DNA of 12,771 nt from Candidatus Gastranaerophilales bacterium. GTDB taxonomy: Bacteria; Cyanobacteriota; Vampirovibrionia; Gastranaerophilales; CAJFVJ01. Position numbers and translations under genes: made by a program. Positions 6,507 to 12,771 of this stretch are shown piece by piece. The DNA lies in NCBI GenBank assembly GCA_028694275.1, contig JAQUTS010000034.1, forward strand, positions 1 through 12,771, written 5' to 3'. Under the pieces are notes generated by a model. It ran no database searches. It saw only the letters and a list, made by a program, of their open reading frames with translations, and was not told the DNA's origin. Position 1 is the first letter of the stretch; the number at the start of each line of letters is the position of its first letter.

Positions 6507-6520
6507 AAAAGGGGTTTTCT

Positions 6521-6781
6521 ATGAGAAATGGTATTAACTGTAAATTGGTATCTGAGCATTTGTCGGCATTTGTTGATGAAGAATTGGACTTTGATTTTTC
6601 TTCTGAGATAAAAAGACATCTTTGTGAGTGTTTGGATTGTCGAAGAAAATTTGCTAAAATGCTGAAACTTCATTATTTGCTCAAAAAATACTTCGCCGGG
6701 GAATCTCTTTTGGAGCATAAGGCCAAATTTGTTTCGAACTTAAAATTTGTAAGTTCTGTGGATTTTGTTACCCAAAAATAG
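6521..6781 (+). CDS. Small zinc-finger (ZAS/zf-HC2) anti-sigma factor, soluble
   Basis: This 86-aa protein is very probably the anti-sigma factor of the ECF sigma encoded just upstream, in the same operon with a 14-base gap and an AAAAGGGG ribosome binding site. It carries the ZAS zinc motif HxxxCxxC at His33, Cys37 and Cys40, with a further ligand candidate Cys7. The LSAFVDEEL stretch between them is the usual zf-HC2 helix. The spacing Cys7-His33-Cys37-Cys40 equals that of Cys11-His37-Cys41-Cys44 in the redox-responsive anti-sigma RsrA. An extra Cys35 lies within the motif. No transmembrane segment follows, so it should act in the cytosol and sense an internal signal. The C-terminal half is basic and helical with no known domain. 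Binding to this sigma factor is inferred from context. Confidence 0.82.
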   Translation: MRNGINCKLVSEHLSAFVDEELDFDFSSEIKRHLCECLDCRRKFAKMLKLHYLLKKYFAGESLLEHKAKFVSNLKFVSSVDFVTQK

Positions 6782-6833
6782 TTTGTAAACTTATGTAACG
6801 AAACTGCCTAAAACTGAAATCCTATCCTGTTTA

Positions 6834-6852
6834 TATACTTTATATATATAAG
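6834..6852 (+). promoter_or_regulatory. Candidate -10 region upstream of the 744-aa gene
   Basis: The 103-base gap after the anti-sigma gene holds a strongly AT-rich tract with TATACT (6834-6839) and TATAAG (6847-6852), either of which could be a -10. No acceptable -35 hexamer is seen at 16-18 bases upstream of either. The promoter may therefore depend on an activator or on a sigma factor with other sequence needs. Confidence 0.3.
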
Positions 6853-6884
6853 CAAAGGTTAGGTAAAAAAGGTATAGAAGTAAA

Positions 6885-9119
6885 ATGGCATTCACATACG
6901 GAATAAATACAGGCAAATTATCCAGTGCTTATAACAGTGATTATCTAAAGAATGTTTTTGGATTCTCTTCTGATGCCTTGGCTACTTCAAATGGTCTTCT
7001 ATCTGACCCTTCCAAGTTTATCTCTGATTATCAAAACTTGTACAGTACAACTTTATCAGTTTCTGATGGCTATAAGTTTTTTGAATCAGGCAATGATGAT
7101 TATATGGATATGACCAAGTTAGTATCTTCTTCAGAACTTGCTTATACTGCCAATACTGTTGAAGACAGAGTTGATGTTTACAAAGAGCTTTTCTTGGAAA
7201 AATTTGCTACAGGTGCAACAGCTGCTTTGAATGTCACATCAGGTTCTTTGGACTTGGCAAATTACAATTTTGTAAATGCTGATGGAAACACTGTAGCCGG
7301 TTCAACTATTTTATCAGGCGGCAAAATTTCCACTAATATGGAAAATCTAGAAGCTTTGTATAATCAACTCTCAAAAGAAGCTACAGCTCTCAAGTCTGAG
7401 CTTAACAGTAATATTCTTGCTTATGGCGGATATCCTGAAATAGCTTACAGCTCAATTGATGCAGAAACAGCTCTTTTGCAAAAACAGCTCGATGCAGAAA
7501 TGCAGACTTATATGTCACTTTATGATGACTTGTTTGCTTATTACAAAACAAAAGCAGGCGGTCATAGCTTGGATAATGAGTCTAATTCTGATGATAGGTT
7601 AAGAAGAGAAAAAGAAGCCGCAACAGCTGCCACTATGGCTGCATCTTTGGCTCTTCAATATGCGCAAGAAACATACGGGCAAAGCGTTAAGCCTGAAGTG
7701 AGTGATTATATTTTTGCAAATGCCGATATGATTTTTGGTACACTTTTTAATGACGATACTTCAACAGGTATTGACGGTGCTTCTCAAGAAGAGATGTTTT
7801 ATAATCTTGCAGCTAATTATGCCGCAGACGGTACAAACATTAGAAATTTCTTGTTGAATGATTCATCAACAACAGGGTATACAAAGTTTAATCAAGTTGC
7901 AGCTAATGCATCTGTAGCATCAGCAAAAACAACAGAGGCTGAAAAGGCTAAAGTTTATATGTGGGATATGAGTACAGGTCTTAATCTTGATGAACAAACA
8001 GATAATCCTACAGATGTTGACCAAGGCTCCAAATTGTCTACTTTTGCTTTGGACGAAATCGGTGATACCGTTCCTTTGTACATATCTTGGATGGTCAGAG
8101 ATTCTTTTGGTGTCGGCGGTTTAACTCCTGATGTTAACAACACAGGCTATACTTCAGAAAATGCTACATTTTTGACAACAGCAATTATGTCTTCTGCACA
8201 AAAACTTGTAGATTTGCAGATGAAAGTTCAACAAAAAACTATTGAATCTTCAATTAATAACAGCATTCGTGCAGAATATGAAGCAAGAGTCGGTGCGATG
8301 CAAGCATTGCAAGAGTTGATGATTGCTGAATGTCCTAACGGTACAGACCCATACGAAGTTGTAATTGACGGCCAAAAATACATTCTTGGTGTAGATTCAA
8401 ATGATGACGGTACAATCGGTAATGTTGCAGAGATTCTTGGTATTAAAGATACAAAAGAAAATCTTTTTGAAAGTTTGAAAAACTTAGACACAAATAAAGA
8501 CGGATATGTTTCACAAGAAGAGATGACTGCCGCTAAAGTTATTTTGAATGCGGTGGATGAGAATGGTACTTTGACAGGCTCAGGTTATGATATGAGCCTG
8601 GTTCAAGGGATTAACCTTTCTTCTTTGAGCTCTGCTGATGGCACAAATAACATCTTCGGAACCTTCACAATGGATCTTAAAGATAAATCTGTTGCAGGTA
8701 ATCTTACTTTTGAAGATCAGGATTATTTCTCTAAATTATTTGCTTCTAAAGGAAATAACTCTTATGAGGATATCGATGTAGAGTCTTCTATTGCTCCTAT
8801 TGTGACATCAAAATCAACATCGAAAGTTGTTTCTGAAGCTGAAAAAGTTGATTCTGAAGTTGCTGTTGAAGAGCCTGAAAAACAAACAACCGCATCAACT
8901 TTGGACTTAAAAGACGGTTTCTCTTTCACTTTCTCTGACATTAAAGAAGATTCCGCTATTGAAAGTCTTTTTGAAAAAATTTGCTGGCAAATGGGAATAA
9001 GCAATTTGTCATTCACTCAAAAATCAAACATATTGGGTGATATTGATGCCAATACAGATCTTTCCATTGCTGAAACTCAAATCAGACAAGATTTGGAGTC
9101 AATCAATCTGTCAGCATAA
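6885..9119 (+). CDS. Large EF-hand-containing protein of unknown function, 744 aa
   Basis: The family is not recognised. The start ATG follows AGAAG, with AAAAAAGG a little further upstream. There is no signal peptide and no transmembrane segment. The protein is acidic and rich in Ser, Thr, Asn, Asp and Ala, with only two cysteines (483 and 700). That composition recalls flagellar or secreted structural proteins exported without a cleaved signal. Predicted helical or coiled stretches lie near 152-178, 191-222, 240-262 and 432-478. A canonical EF-hand loop runs DTNKDGYVSQEE (535-546), with calcium ligands at positions 1, 3, 5, 9 and 12. A degenerate loop starts DSNDDGTIG (503-511), lacking the final Glu, and VDENGT (557-562) may be a third remnant. 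A Ser/Val/Glu-rich linker (about 630-670) precedes a short C-terminal domain. It follows the sigma/anti-sigma pair and ends at a strong terminator. Calcium binding is likely; surface or structural location is inference. Confidence 0.85.
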   Translation: MAFTYGINTGKLSSAYNSDYLKNVFGFSSDALATSNGLLSDPSKFISDYQNLYSTTLSVSDGYKFFESGNDDYMDMTKLVSSSELAYTANTVEDRVDVYKELFLEKFATGATAALNVTSGSLDLANYNFVNADGNTVAGSTILSGGKISTNMENLEALYNQLSKEATALKSELNSNILAYGGYPEIAYSSIDAETALLQKQLDAEMQTYMSLYDDLFAYYKTKAGGHSLDNESNSDDRLRREKEAATAATMAASLALQYAQETYGQSVKPEVSDYIFANADMIFGTLFNDDTSTGIDGASQEEMFYNLAANYAADGTNIRNFLLNDSSTTGYTKFNQVAANASVASAKTTEAEKAKVYMWDMSTGLNLDEQTDNPTDVDQGSKLSTFALDEIGDTVPLYISWMVRDSFGVGGLTPDVNNTGYTSENATFLTTAIMSSAQKLVDLQMKVQQKTIESSINNSIRAEYEARVGAMQALQELMIAECPNGTDPYEVVIDGQKYILGVDSNDDGTIGNVAEILGIKDTKENLFESLKNLDTNKDGYVSQEEMTAAKVILNAVDENGTLTGSGYDMSLVQGINLSSLSSADGTNNIFGTFTMDLKDKSVAGNLTFEDQDYFSKLFASKGNNSYEDIDVESSIAPIVTSKSTSKVVSEAEKVDSEVAVEEPEKQTTASTLDLKDGFSFTFSDIKEDSAIESLFEKICWQMGISNLSFTQKSNILGDIDANTDLSIAETQIRQDLESINLSA

Positions 9120-9126
9120 TACAAAG

Positions 9127-9183
9127 TTTAAAAACTAAAATACCTAACACTAACCTTTAACCTTAACCAACTTAACACTTCCC
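9127..9183 (+). other. 57-base G-free tract with spaced TAAC units
   Basis: Between the 744-aa gene and its terminator there is no G on the plus strand for 57 bases. Within it TAAC recurs at 9145, 9151, 9158, 9164 and 9173, mostly 6-7 bases apart. The transcript here would be unstructured and C-containing, like a Rho-loading (rut) region, just before an intrinsic terminator. It may also be chance drift. Confidence 0.35.
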
Positions 9184-9207
9184 GCTTGATAAAACCAGGC
9201 GGTTTTT
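9182..9207 (+). terminator. Intrinsic terminator of the 744-aa gene
   Basis: CCGCTTG (9182-9188) pairs with CAGGCGG (9196-9202) through seven pairs including one T-G wobble, around a 7-base loop. A TTTTT run follows at 9203-9207. It lies 62 bases after the stop codon and separates this gene from the convergent minus-strand gene beginning at 9220. Confidence 0.88.
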
Positions 9208-9219
9208 ATTTGCAAAAAT

Positions 9220-9630
9220 TTATTTGGTCAGAGTCTTTTCTTTTATAAGCGTTTCAACAATTTCTGCTGAATCATATACAAGTGTGGCGCAGTTTTTTCT
9301 TCTTTCAAGTGAACCGAACTCAAATTTGCTGCTTAGAGCTTTGCAGCATGTAAATTGATGCCTATCTTTGAATTGTTCTACAAAGTTTTTGGCAGTACCT
9401 TTGCATTCTGATGAGTCTTCCAACAGTTCTTCTCGTCCCAAATTTGCACTTATTACAAGCTGCGATCCTGCAACAGCTCCGCATAAGCAACCTGATGACA
9501 TTCCGCCTGAGAAAGCTGTTGCCAAGCGAGTTAATTCTTTTGAGACATACCCTTTTTGTGCTGCTGCTTTGAGTATTGCTTCTGAACAAGAATAGCCTTG
9601 TTCATAGTATGTTTTTGCTAAATCTTTCAT
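9220..9630 (-). CDS. C_GCAxxG_C_C family cysteine-rich (putative redox) protein
   Basis: The 136-aa protein matches the C_GCAxxG_C_C family, small proteins thought to be redox-active but without an established reaction. Visible features are GYSCSEAIL with Cys15; FSGGMSSGCLCGAVAGS with Cys48 and Cys50; Cys76; a CC pair at 95-96; and NCATLV with Cys114. There is no signal peptide, so it is cytosolic. The ATG at 9630 has a good AAAGGAG site 6 bases upstream, located inside the end of the MATE gene, whose last 29 bases overlap this gene in another frame. The two are therefore likely one transcript with coupled translation. The pairing hints at a shared detoxification or redox role, but the function of the family is not settled. 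Confidence 0.88.
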   Translation of the reverse strand: MKDLAKTYYEQGYSCSEAILKAAAQKGYVSKELTRLATAFSGGMSSGCLCGAVAGSQLVISANLGREELLEDSSECKGTAKNFVEQFKDRHQFTCCKALSSKFEFGSLERRKNCATLVYDSAEIVETLIKEKTLTK

Positions 9631-10966
9631 TGTTGCTCCTTTTGGATTCCATTTGTTTTAATTTTAGCATAATTATGCTTCCTGATATCAATGCTGCGCT
9701 CAAAAGAGCAATGGCAAGCCCCATCCAAAGCCCGTATAAGCCCAAATTGTATTTAAATGCTAAAGTACATCCAAGGGGGATTCCTATTACCCAATAAGCT
9801 ATAGCTGTTGTAATCATAATAGGCTTGGTCAGTTTTAGCCCTTTTAATACGCCTGAAAAACCCACCTGTAACCCGTCAAAAATCTGAAATCCTGCTACTA
9901 TCAAAATCACAGGCAAAGCTGCTTGTATTACGAATATATCGGATGTGAAAATTTGTATTAATTGAGTCGGAAATTTGACAAAAACTAAAGCTGTAAATGA
10001 CATGAAAAGAAAAATCATTGCTATGCCGCAAATTGCATATCTTTTCAGGCTTTTGAGGTTATTTTGTCCGTTCGCATAGCCTATTTTTACTGCCATAGCA
10101 TTTGATATTGCCAAAGGAATCATAAACGTTGTGCTTGCAAAAGTTATGATGATATTATGCGCTGCTGTTAATACGGAAGATATTTTCCCTACCAACACAG
10201 CTGTTACATTAAAACCTGAAAATTCGACAAAAAGCGATATTGCAATAGGCCAGCCGACTTTTAACAGTTCTTTAATATATTCAAAAGTTTTTGATATTTG
10301 GTTTCTAAGGAATCTGTGACAAAAAGCGAAAAGACTTATTCCCATAAAAGTTCTTACTATAACAGCTGTTATTGCAAGGCCTTTTACGCCTAATGCGGGC
10401 AACCCCCACAATCCAAAAACAAGAGCAAAGCAAATAAAAGGATTTATGATTATTGCAGCCAAAGAGACAATATTGGGGAAAAGAACTATTTCATAAGCCT
10501 GCAGGAATTCTTTCAATGCATTATATAGATATGCTCCGAATATAGAAAAACTGCAAATATCAATATATTCTTTCACCAAAGGTGTCAAAACCGGAGTAAG
10601 GCCAATTTTTTCAATGAAACCAAGGCTCAATCTTGTAATTGCAAAAAATATCACAGATAAAATCAAAGAGTATATGACCGTCATCATTAACAGATTTTTG
10701 CTGCGTTTTTTACCGCCTCTTCTGTTTGAAACGATTGGCGAAATACTCATCAAAAGCCCTATCCCGCTAATGAAAATACTCATAAATATCGCAGTAGCAA
10801 CACTAATAGCAGCCAGTGTGTCTGTGCTGTGTTTGGCTGCAACAAAAACATCTTCCACTCCTATGAGCATATTGCCCATATTGCCTATAATCATTGGCCA
10901 AGATAGAGTTATAAGTTCTTTGGTATAGCGTTCAAAGGTATTAATTTTTTGTTTTACTGTTTCCAT
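9602..10966 (-). CDS. MATE family multidrug/sodium antiporter
   Basis: This is an integral membrane exporter of the MatE superfamily, which uses a Na+ or H+ gradient to expel organic cations or drugs; the substrate here is unknown. The 454-aa length and about 12 hydrophobic segments, arranged as two six-helix halves, fit the family. Typical sequences include LITLSWPMIIGNM in helix 1, the LAAISVATAI stretch of helix 2, the basic first cytosolic loop NRRGGKKRSKN (81-91), LGVKGLAIT at the end of the first half, and GLYGLWMGLAIALL near the C-terminus. The ATG at 10966 has no Shine-Dalgarno sequence, and a TATTAT -10 lies only 8 to 13 bases upstream, so the message may be leaderless. The gene end overlaps the next gene by 29 bases. 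It is divergent from the flavoprotein gene. Confidence 0.92.
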   Translation of the reverse strand: METVKQKINTFERYTKELITLSWPMIIGNMGNMLIGVEDVFVAAKHSTDTLAAISVATAIFMSIFISGIGLLMSISPIVSNRRGGKKRSKNLLMMTVIYSLILSVIFFAITRLSLGFIEKIGLTPVLTPLVKEYIDICSFSIFGAYLYNALKEFLQAYEIVLFPNIVSLAAIIINPFICFALVFGLWGLPALGVKGLAITAVIVRTFMGISLFAFCHRFLRNQISKTFEYIKELLKVGWPIAISLFVEFSGFNVTAVLVGKISSVLTAAHNIIITFASTTFMIPLAISNAMAVKIGYANGQNNLKSLKRYAICGIAMIFLFMSFTALVFVKFPTQLIQIFTSDIFVIQAALPVILIVAGFQIFDGLQVGFSGVLKGLKLTKPIMITTAIAYWVIGIPLGCTLAFKYNLGLYGLWMGLAIALLSAALISGSIIMLKLKQMESKRSNNERFSKNIL

Positions 10967-10978
10967 TACAGTTATAAT
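10949..10978 (+). promoter_or_regulatory. Candidate promoter of the flavoprotein gene
   Basis: A perfect TATAAT (10973-10978) is preceded after 18 bases by TTGTTT (10949-10954), which lies inside the MATE gene start. The transcript would begin near 10985 with about 10 bases of leader. The -10 physically overlaps the opposing -10 of the MATE promoter. Confidence 0.5.
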
Positions 10979-11002
10979 AGCGTAAAATAATTCTTATGAA
11001 AA
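10974..11002 (-). promoter_or_regulatory. Candidate promoter of the MATE gene
   Basis: On the minus strand, TTTTCA (11002-10997, four of six consensus bases) and TATTAT (10979-10974) are spaced by exactly 17 bases. The start would fall at or within one or two bases of the ATG at 10966, implying a leaderless transcript. The -35 lies inside the first codons of the divergent gene. Confidence 0.45.
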
Positions 11003-12147
11003 TCGCGATTATTGGTGGCGGTCCATCCGGCTTTATGGCCGCTGTTAGTGCCAAAGAAAATCATCCTGAGTGGGATATTACTATATTTGAGAAAGCAAAA
11101 CCTTTGTCCAAGCTGCTTATGAGTGGCGGGGGAAGATGCAATATTACGAATGCAGAGTTCGATTTTAAAGAATTGGCCGCTAATTATCCTCGAGGTGAAA
11201 AATTTCTTTATTCTGTTTTTAGTAGGTTTGGTGTCGGTGATTTGTTTGAGTTTTTTAATAAATACGGAATTGAGCTTTATATACAAGAAGATAAAAGGGT
11301 TTTCCCGACATCTGATAAGGCTTCTGATATAAAAGATGTTTTAATAGGCATTGCAATAGGCAAGGGTATAAAGATAAAAAATCACACAGAGGTTTTTTCT
11401 GTGGTCAAAAATGAAAAATTCTTGGTTAATGATTCGATGTCTTTTGACAAAATTATTCTTGCTACGGGCGGAGCCAATAAATTCGGTTACAAAATAGCAA
11501 AGTCATTCGGGCATGGTGTGAGTGATTTGGCTCCTTGCTTGTGTGGTTTTGTTTTGGAATCACCTTTTACTGCACTTGCAGGGGTGAGTATTTCTGATGT
11601 TTTGGTGAAAGCTCAAGGATATGAGCTCAAAAAAGATCTGATTTTTACCCATAAAGGCCTTTCAGGGCCGGTGATTTTTGATTTATCTTCATATCTCGCT
11701 TTTGCAAATTTGCCTTTTGAATTGGAGTTGAATTTTACCGGATTGGATTTTGAGGAGCAAGATAAAGCTATGATAGATTTGTTGTCGTCTCATCCTAAAA
11801 AAAATATTTCTAACCTTTTGTGCGAGTGTGTACCGTCTTCTGTGGCGGAAGAACTCCTTAAAAGGGCAGGTATTTCGCAAGACAAAAAAGCTTTTGAAGT
11901 TAATTCTTCTGAGCGCAAAAAAATTACAGAATTTTTGACTTCTTTAAAAGTTAACGTAATCGCCAAAGATACAGCTATGGTAACTGCAGGAGGTATTAAT
12001 CTTGATGAGCTTGATAAGAATCTTCAATCAAAGTTGGTCGAAGGGTTATACTTTTGCGGTGAAATACTCAATATTGACGGGCTTTGCGGTGGGTATAACC
12101 TTCAGGCATGTTTTTCAACAGGATATGTTGTCGGAAACTCGTTATAA
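10996..12147 (+). CDS. BaiN/HI0933-like NAD(P)/FAD-dependent oxidoreductase
   Basis: This is a flavoprotein of the HI0933/BaiN/YhiN family. Members bind FAD with a Rossmann fold. One is linked to bile-acid metabolism, others are annotated as aminoacetone oxidases, and the true substrate is usually unknown. The 383 residues are slightly shorter than the common ~400. Seen in order: GGGPSG dinucleotide motif (7-12); MSGGGRCNITN (42-52); FPTSDKAS (near 102-109); ILATGG (near 155-160); FTHKGLSGPVIFDLS; and MVTAGGI followed by SKLVEGLYFCGEILNIDGLCGGYNLQ, cut here to its key parts GLYFCGE and GGYNLQ. The FAD motif begins two residues after the ATG, which fixes the start, yet no Shine-Dalgarno sequence precedes it. 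No signal peptide or membrane segment is present. A bidirectional terminator follows directly. Confidence 0.93.
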   Translation: MKIAIIGGGPSGFMAAVSAKENHPEWDITIFEKAKPLSKLLMSGGGRCNITNAEFDFKELAANYPRGEKFLYSVFSRFGVGDLFEFFNKYGIELYIQEDKRVFPTSDKASDIKDVLIGIAIGKGIKIKNHTEVFSVVKNEKFLVNDSMSFDKIILATGGANKFGYKIAKSFGHGVSDLAPCLCGFVLESPFTALAGVSISDVLVKAQGYELKKDLIFTHKGLSGPVIFDLSSYLAFANLPFELELNFTGLDFEEQDKAMIDLLSSHPKKNISNLLCECVPSSVAEELLKRAGISQDKKAFEVNSSERKKITEFLTSLKVNVIAKDTAMVTAGGINLDELDKNLQSKLVEGLYFCGEILNIDGLCGGYNLQACFSTGYVVGNSL

Positions 12148-12176
12148 AAAAGCCCCTTTGTTAAAGAGGCTTTTTT
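12146..12176. terminator. Bidirectional intrinsic terminator between the flavoprotein gene and pyk
   Basis: AAAAAAGCC (12146-12154) pairs with GGCTTTTTT (12168-12176). Inside it a C-A mismatch and then CTTT/AAAG extend the stem to a 3-base GTT loop. The stem begins within the TAA stop of the flavoprotein gene and lies 23 bases past the pyk stop on the other strand. T-runs on both strands let it serve both genes. Confidence 0.88.
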
Positions 12177-12198
12177 GCTGTAGATATTTTGTTTTTTA

Positions 12199-12771
12199 TT
12201 ATACTTCTGAGTACAACCCTACTTGGTGCAATCTGATGAAGTTAGTAGTTGAACCTGTTGCCAAATAAGGCATAGAACCTGTTATGATAACTTTGTCTTT
12301 AACAGAAACTAATGATTCTTCTATGAAAAGAGCATCGAGTCTTTTCATAAGTTTTTCATTCAAACCTTTTTCGATTGTCATGTAAACAGACTGTATGCCC
12401 CAGTATAGGCTAAGTCTGCGGCAGGTATCAATATGGTTCGAAATCGCAATTACTGGAACAGATGGCTTGGCTTTTGATAAAAGTCTTGCTGTATAACCTG
12501 TTTTTGTGAAGGCGACAATTGCCCCGACTTCTATCTCATCAACCATATCTATAATAGCTCTTACAACTGCATAGGCATCTTTTTCGTGTTCTGCACATTC
12601 AGGAGCTGTGATAAGTCGGTCAAGTTCCATAAAATTGCTGGATTCTACGTTTTGAGCTATTGCTTGCATCATAGCTACTGCTTGATTAGGGAATGCTCCG
12701 ACTGCTGTTTCTCCTGAAAGCATCACAGCATCAGCTCCGTCCATAACGGCGTTTGCAACGTCACTTGCTTC
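12199..12771 (-). CDS. pyk: Pyruvate kinase, C-terminal part (partial)
   Basis: Pyruvate kinase converts phosphoenolpyruvate and ADP to pyruvate and ATP, the last step of glycolysis. The frame is open to the right edge and gives the final 190 residues. It begins EASDVANAVMDGADAVMLSG then ETAVGAFP, the conserved stretch at the end of the catalytic barrel. The C-terminal regulatory domain follows, with VAFTKTGYTARLLSKAKP and a late DKVIITGSMPYLATGSTTN loop, where allosteric effectors bind in related enzymes. The stop is at 12199. The protein ends shortly after this domain, with no sign of the extra PEP-utiliser domain some bacterial enzymes carry. The start, active-site lysine and metal ligands lie outside the window. 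Confidence 0.96.
   Translation of the reverse strand, partial: EASDVANAVMDGADAVMLSGETAVGAFPNQAVAMMQAIAQNVESSNFMELDRLITAPECAEHEKDAYAVVRAIIDMVDEIEVGAIVAFTKTGYTARLLSKAKPSVPVIAISNHIDTCRRLSLYWGIQSVYMTIEKGLNEKLMKRLDALFIEESLVSVKDKVIITGSMPYLATGSTTNFIRLHQVGLYSEV

Noticed and set aside
6781..6792. GTTTGTAAAC palindrome after the anti-sigma gene as a terminator
   Set aside because: The stem is only 4-5 AT-rich pairs with a two-base loop and no T-run, so it would not stop transcription.
5884..6806. Shared GAAACTG upstream of the sigma factor (5884-5890) and the 744-aa gene (6800-6806), considered as an ECF -35 motif
   Set aside because: No matching second motif is found at 16-17 bases downstream of the two copies, and the first copy is too close to the favoured sigma start. 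A shared 7-mer in AT-rich DNA can be chance.
9145..9176. TAAC-rich stretch as a CRISPR or tandem repeat array
   Set aside because: Units are only four bases with uneven spacing and no unique spacers; it is recorded instead as a composition tract.

Overview
The window looks like a piece of a low-GC bacterial chromosome. The best guess is a non-photosynthetic relative of Cyanobacteria (Melainabacteria/Vampirovibrionia, Gastranaerophilales-like). This rests on three things: the thiamine phosphate synthase carries the N-terminal ThiD2-type domain typical of cyanobacterial ThiE; DnaK reads cyanobacteria-like over much of its length; and the unrecognised proteins resemble in style the orphan proteins of that group. 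The placement is inference. One trait pulls the other way: DnaK lacks the insert normally seen in Gram-negative and cyanobacterial DnaK. No mobile element, CRISPR array, prophage or rRNA was seen.

Layout, left to right. (1) 1-1064, plus strand: the tail of an HD-GYP-type protein, overlapped by a 116-aa protein of unknown function, then a separately promoted 161-aa unknown. (2) 1079-5807, minus strand: tRNA-Lys(UUU) with its own promoter and terminator, purA, dnaK and a two-domain thiE. Each gene appears to be its own transcription unit. A GC-richer structured element lies between thiE and dnaK. (3) 5904-9207, plus strand: an ECF-type sigma factor, a small soluble zinc-finger anti-sigma factor, and a 744-aa Ser/Thr/Asn/Asp/Ala-rich protein with a canonical EF-hand loop, ending at a strong terminator. 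This is the least ordinary part of the window. (4) 9220-10966, minus strand: a MATE-family efflux protein overlapping a C_GCAxxG_C_C cysteine-rich protein. (5) 10996-12147, plus strand: a BaiN/HI0933-type flavoprotein, transcribed divergently from the MATE gene across only 29 bases. (6) 12199-12771, minus strand: the C-terminal part of pyruvate kinase, cut by the window edge.

Most of the content is housekeeping: purine synthesis, chaperone, thiamine, glycolysis and tRNA. The sigma/anti-sigma pair next to the large EF-hand protein is the best candidate for an undescribed system. The sequence suggests, but does not prove, that the sigma factor controls the large protein.
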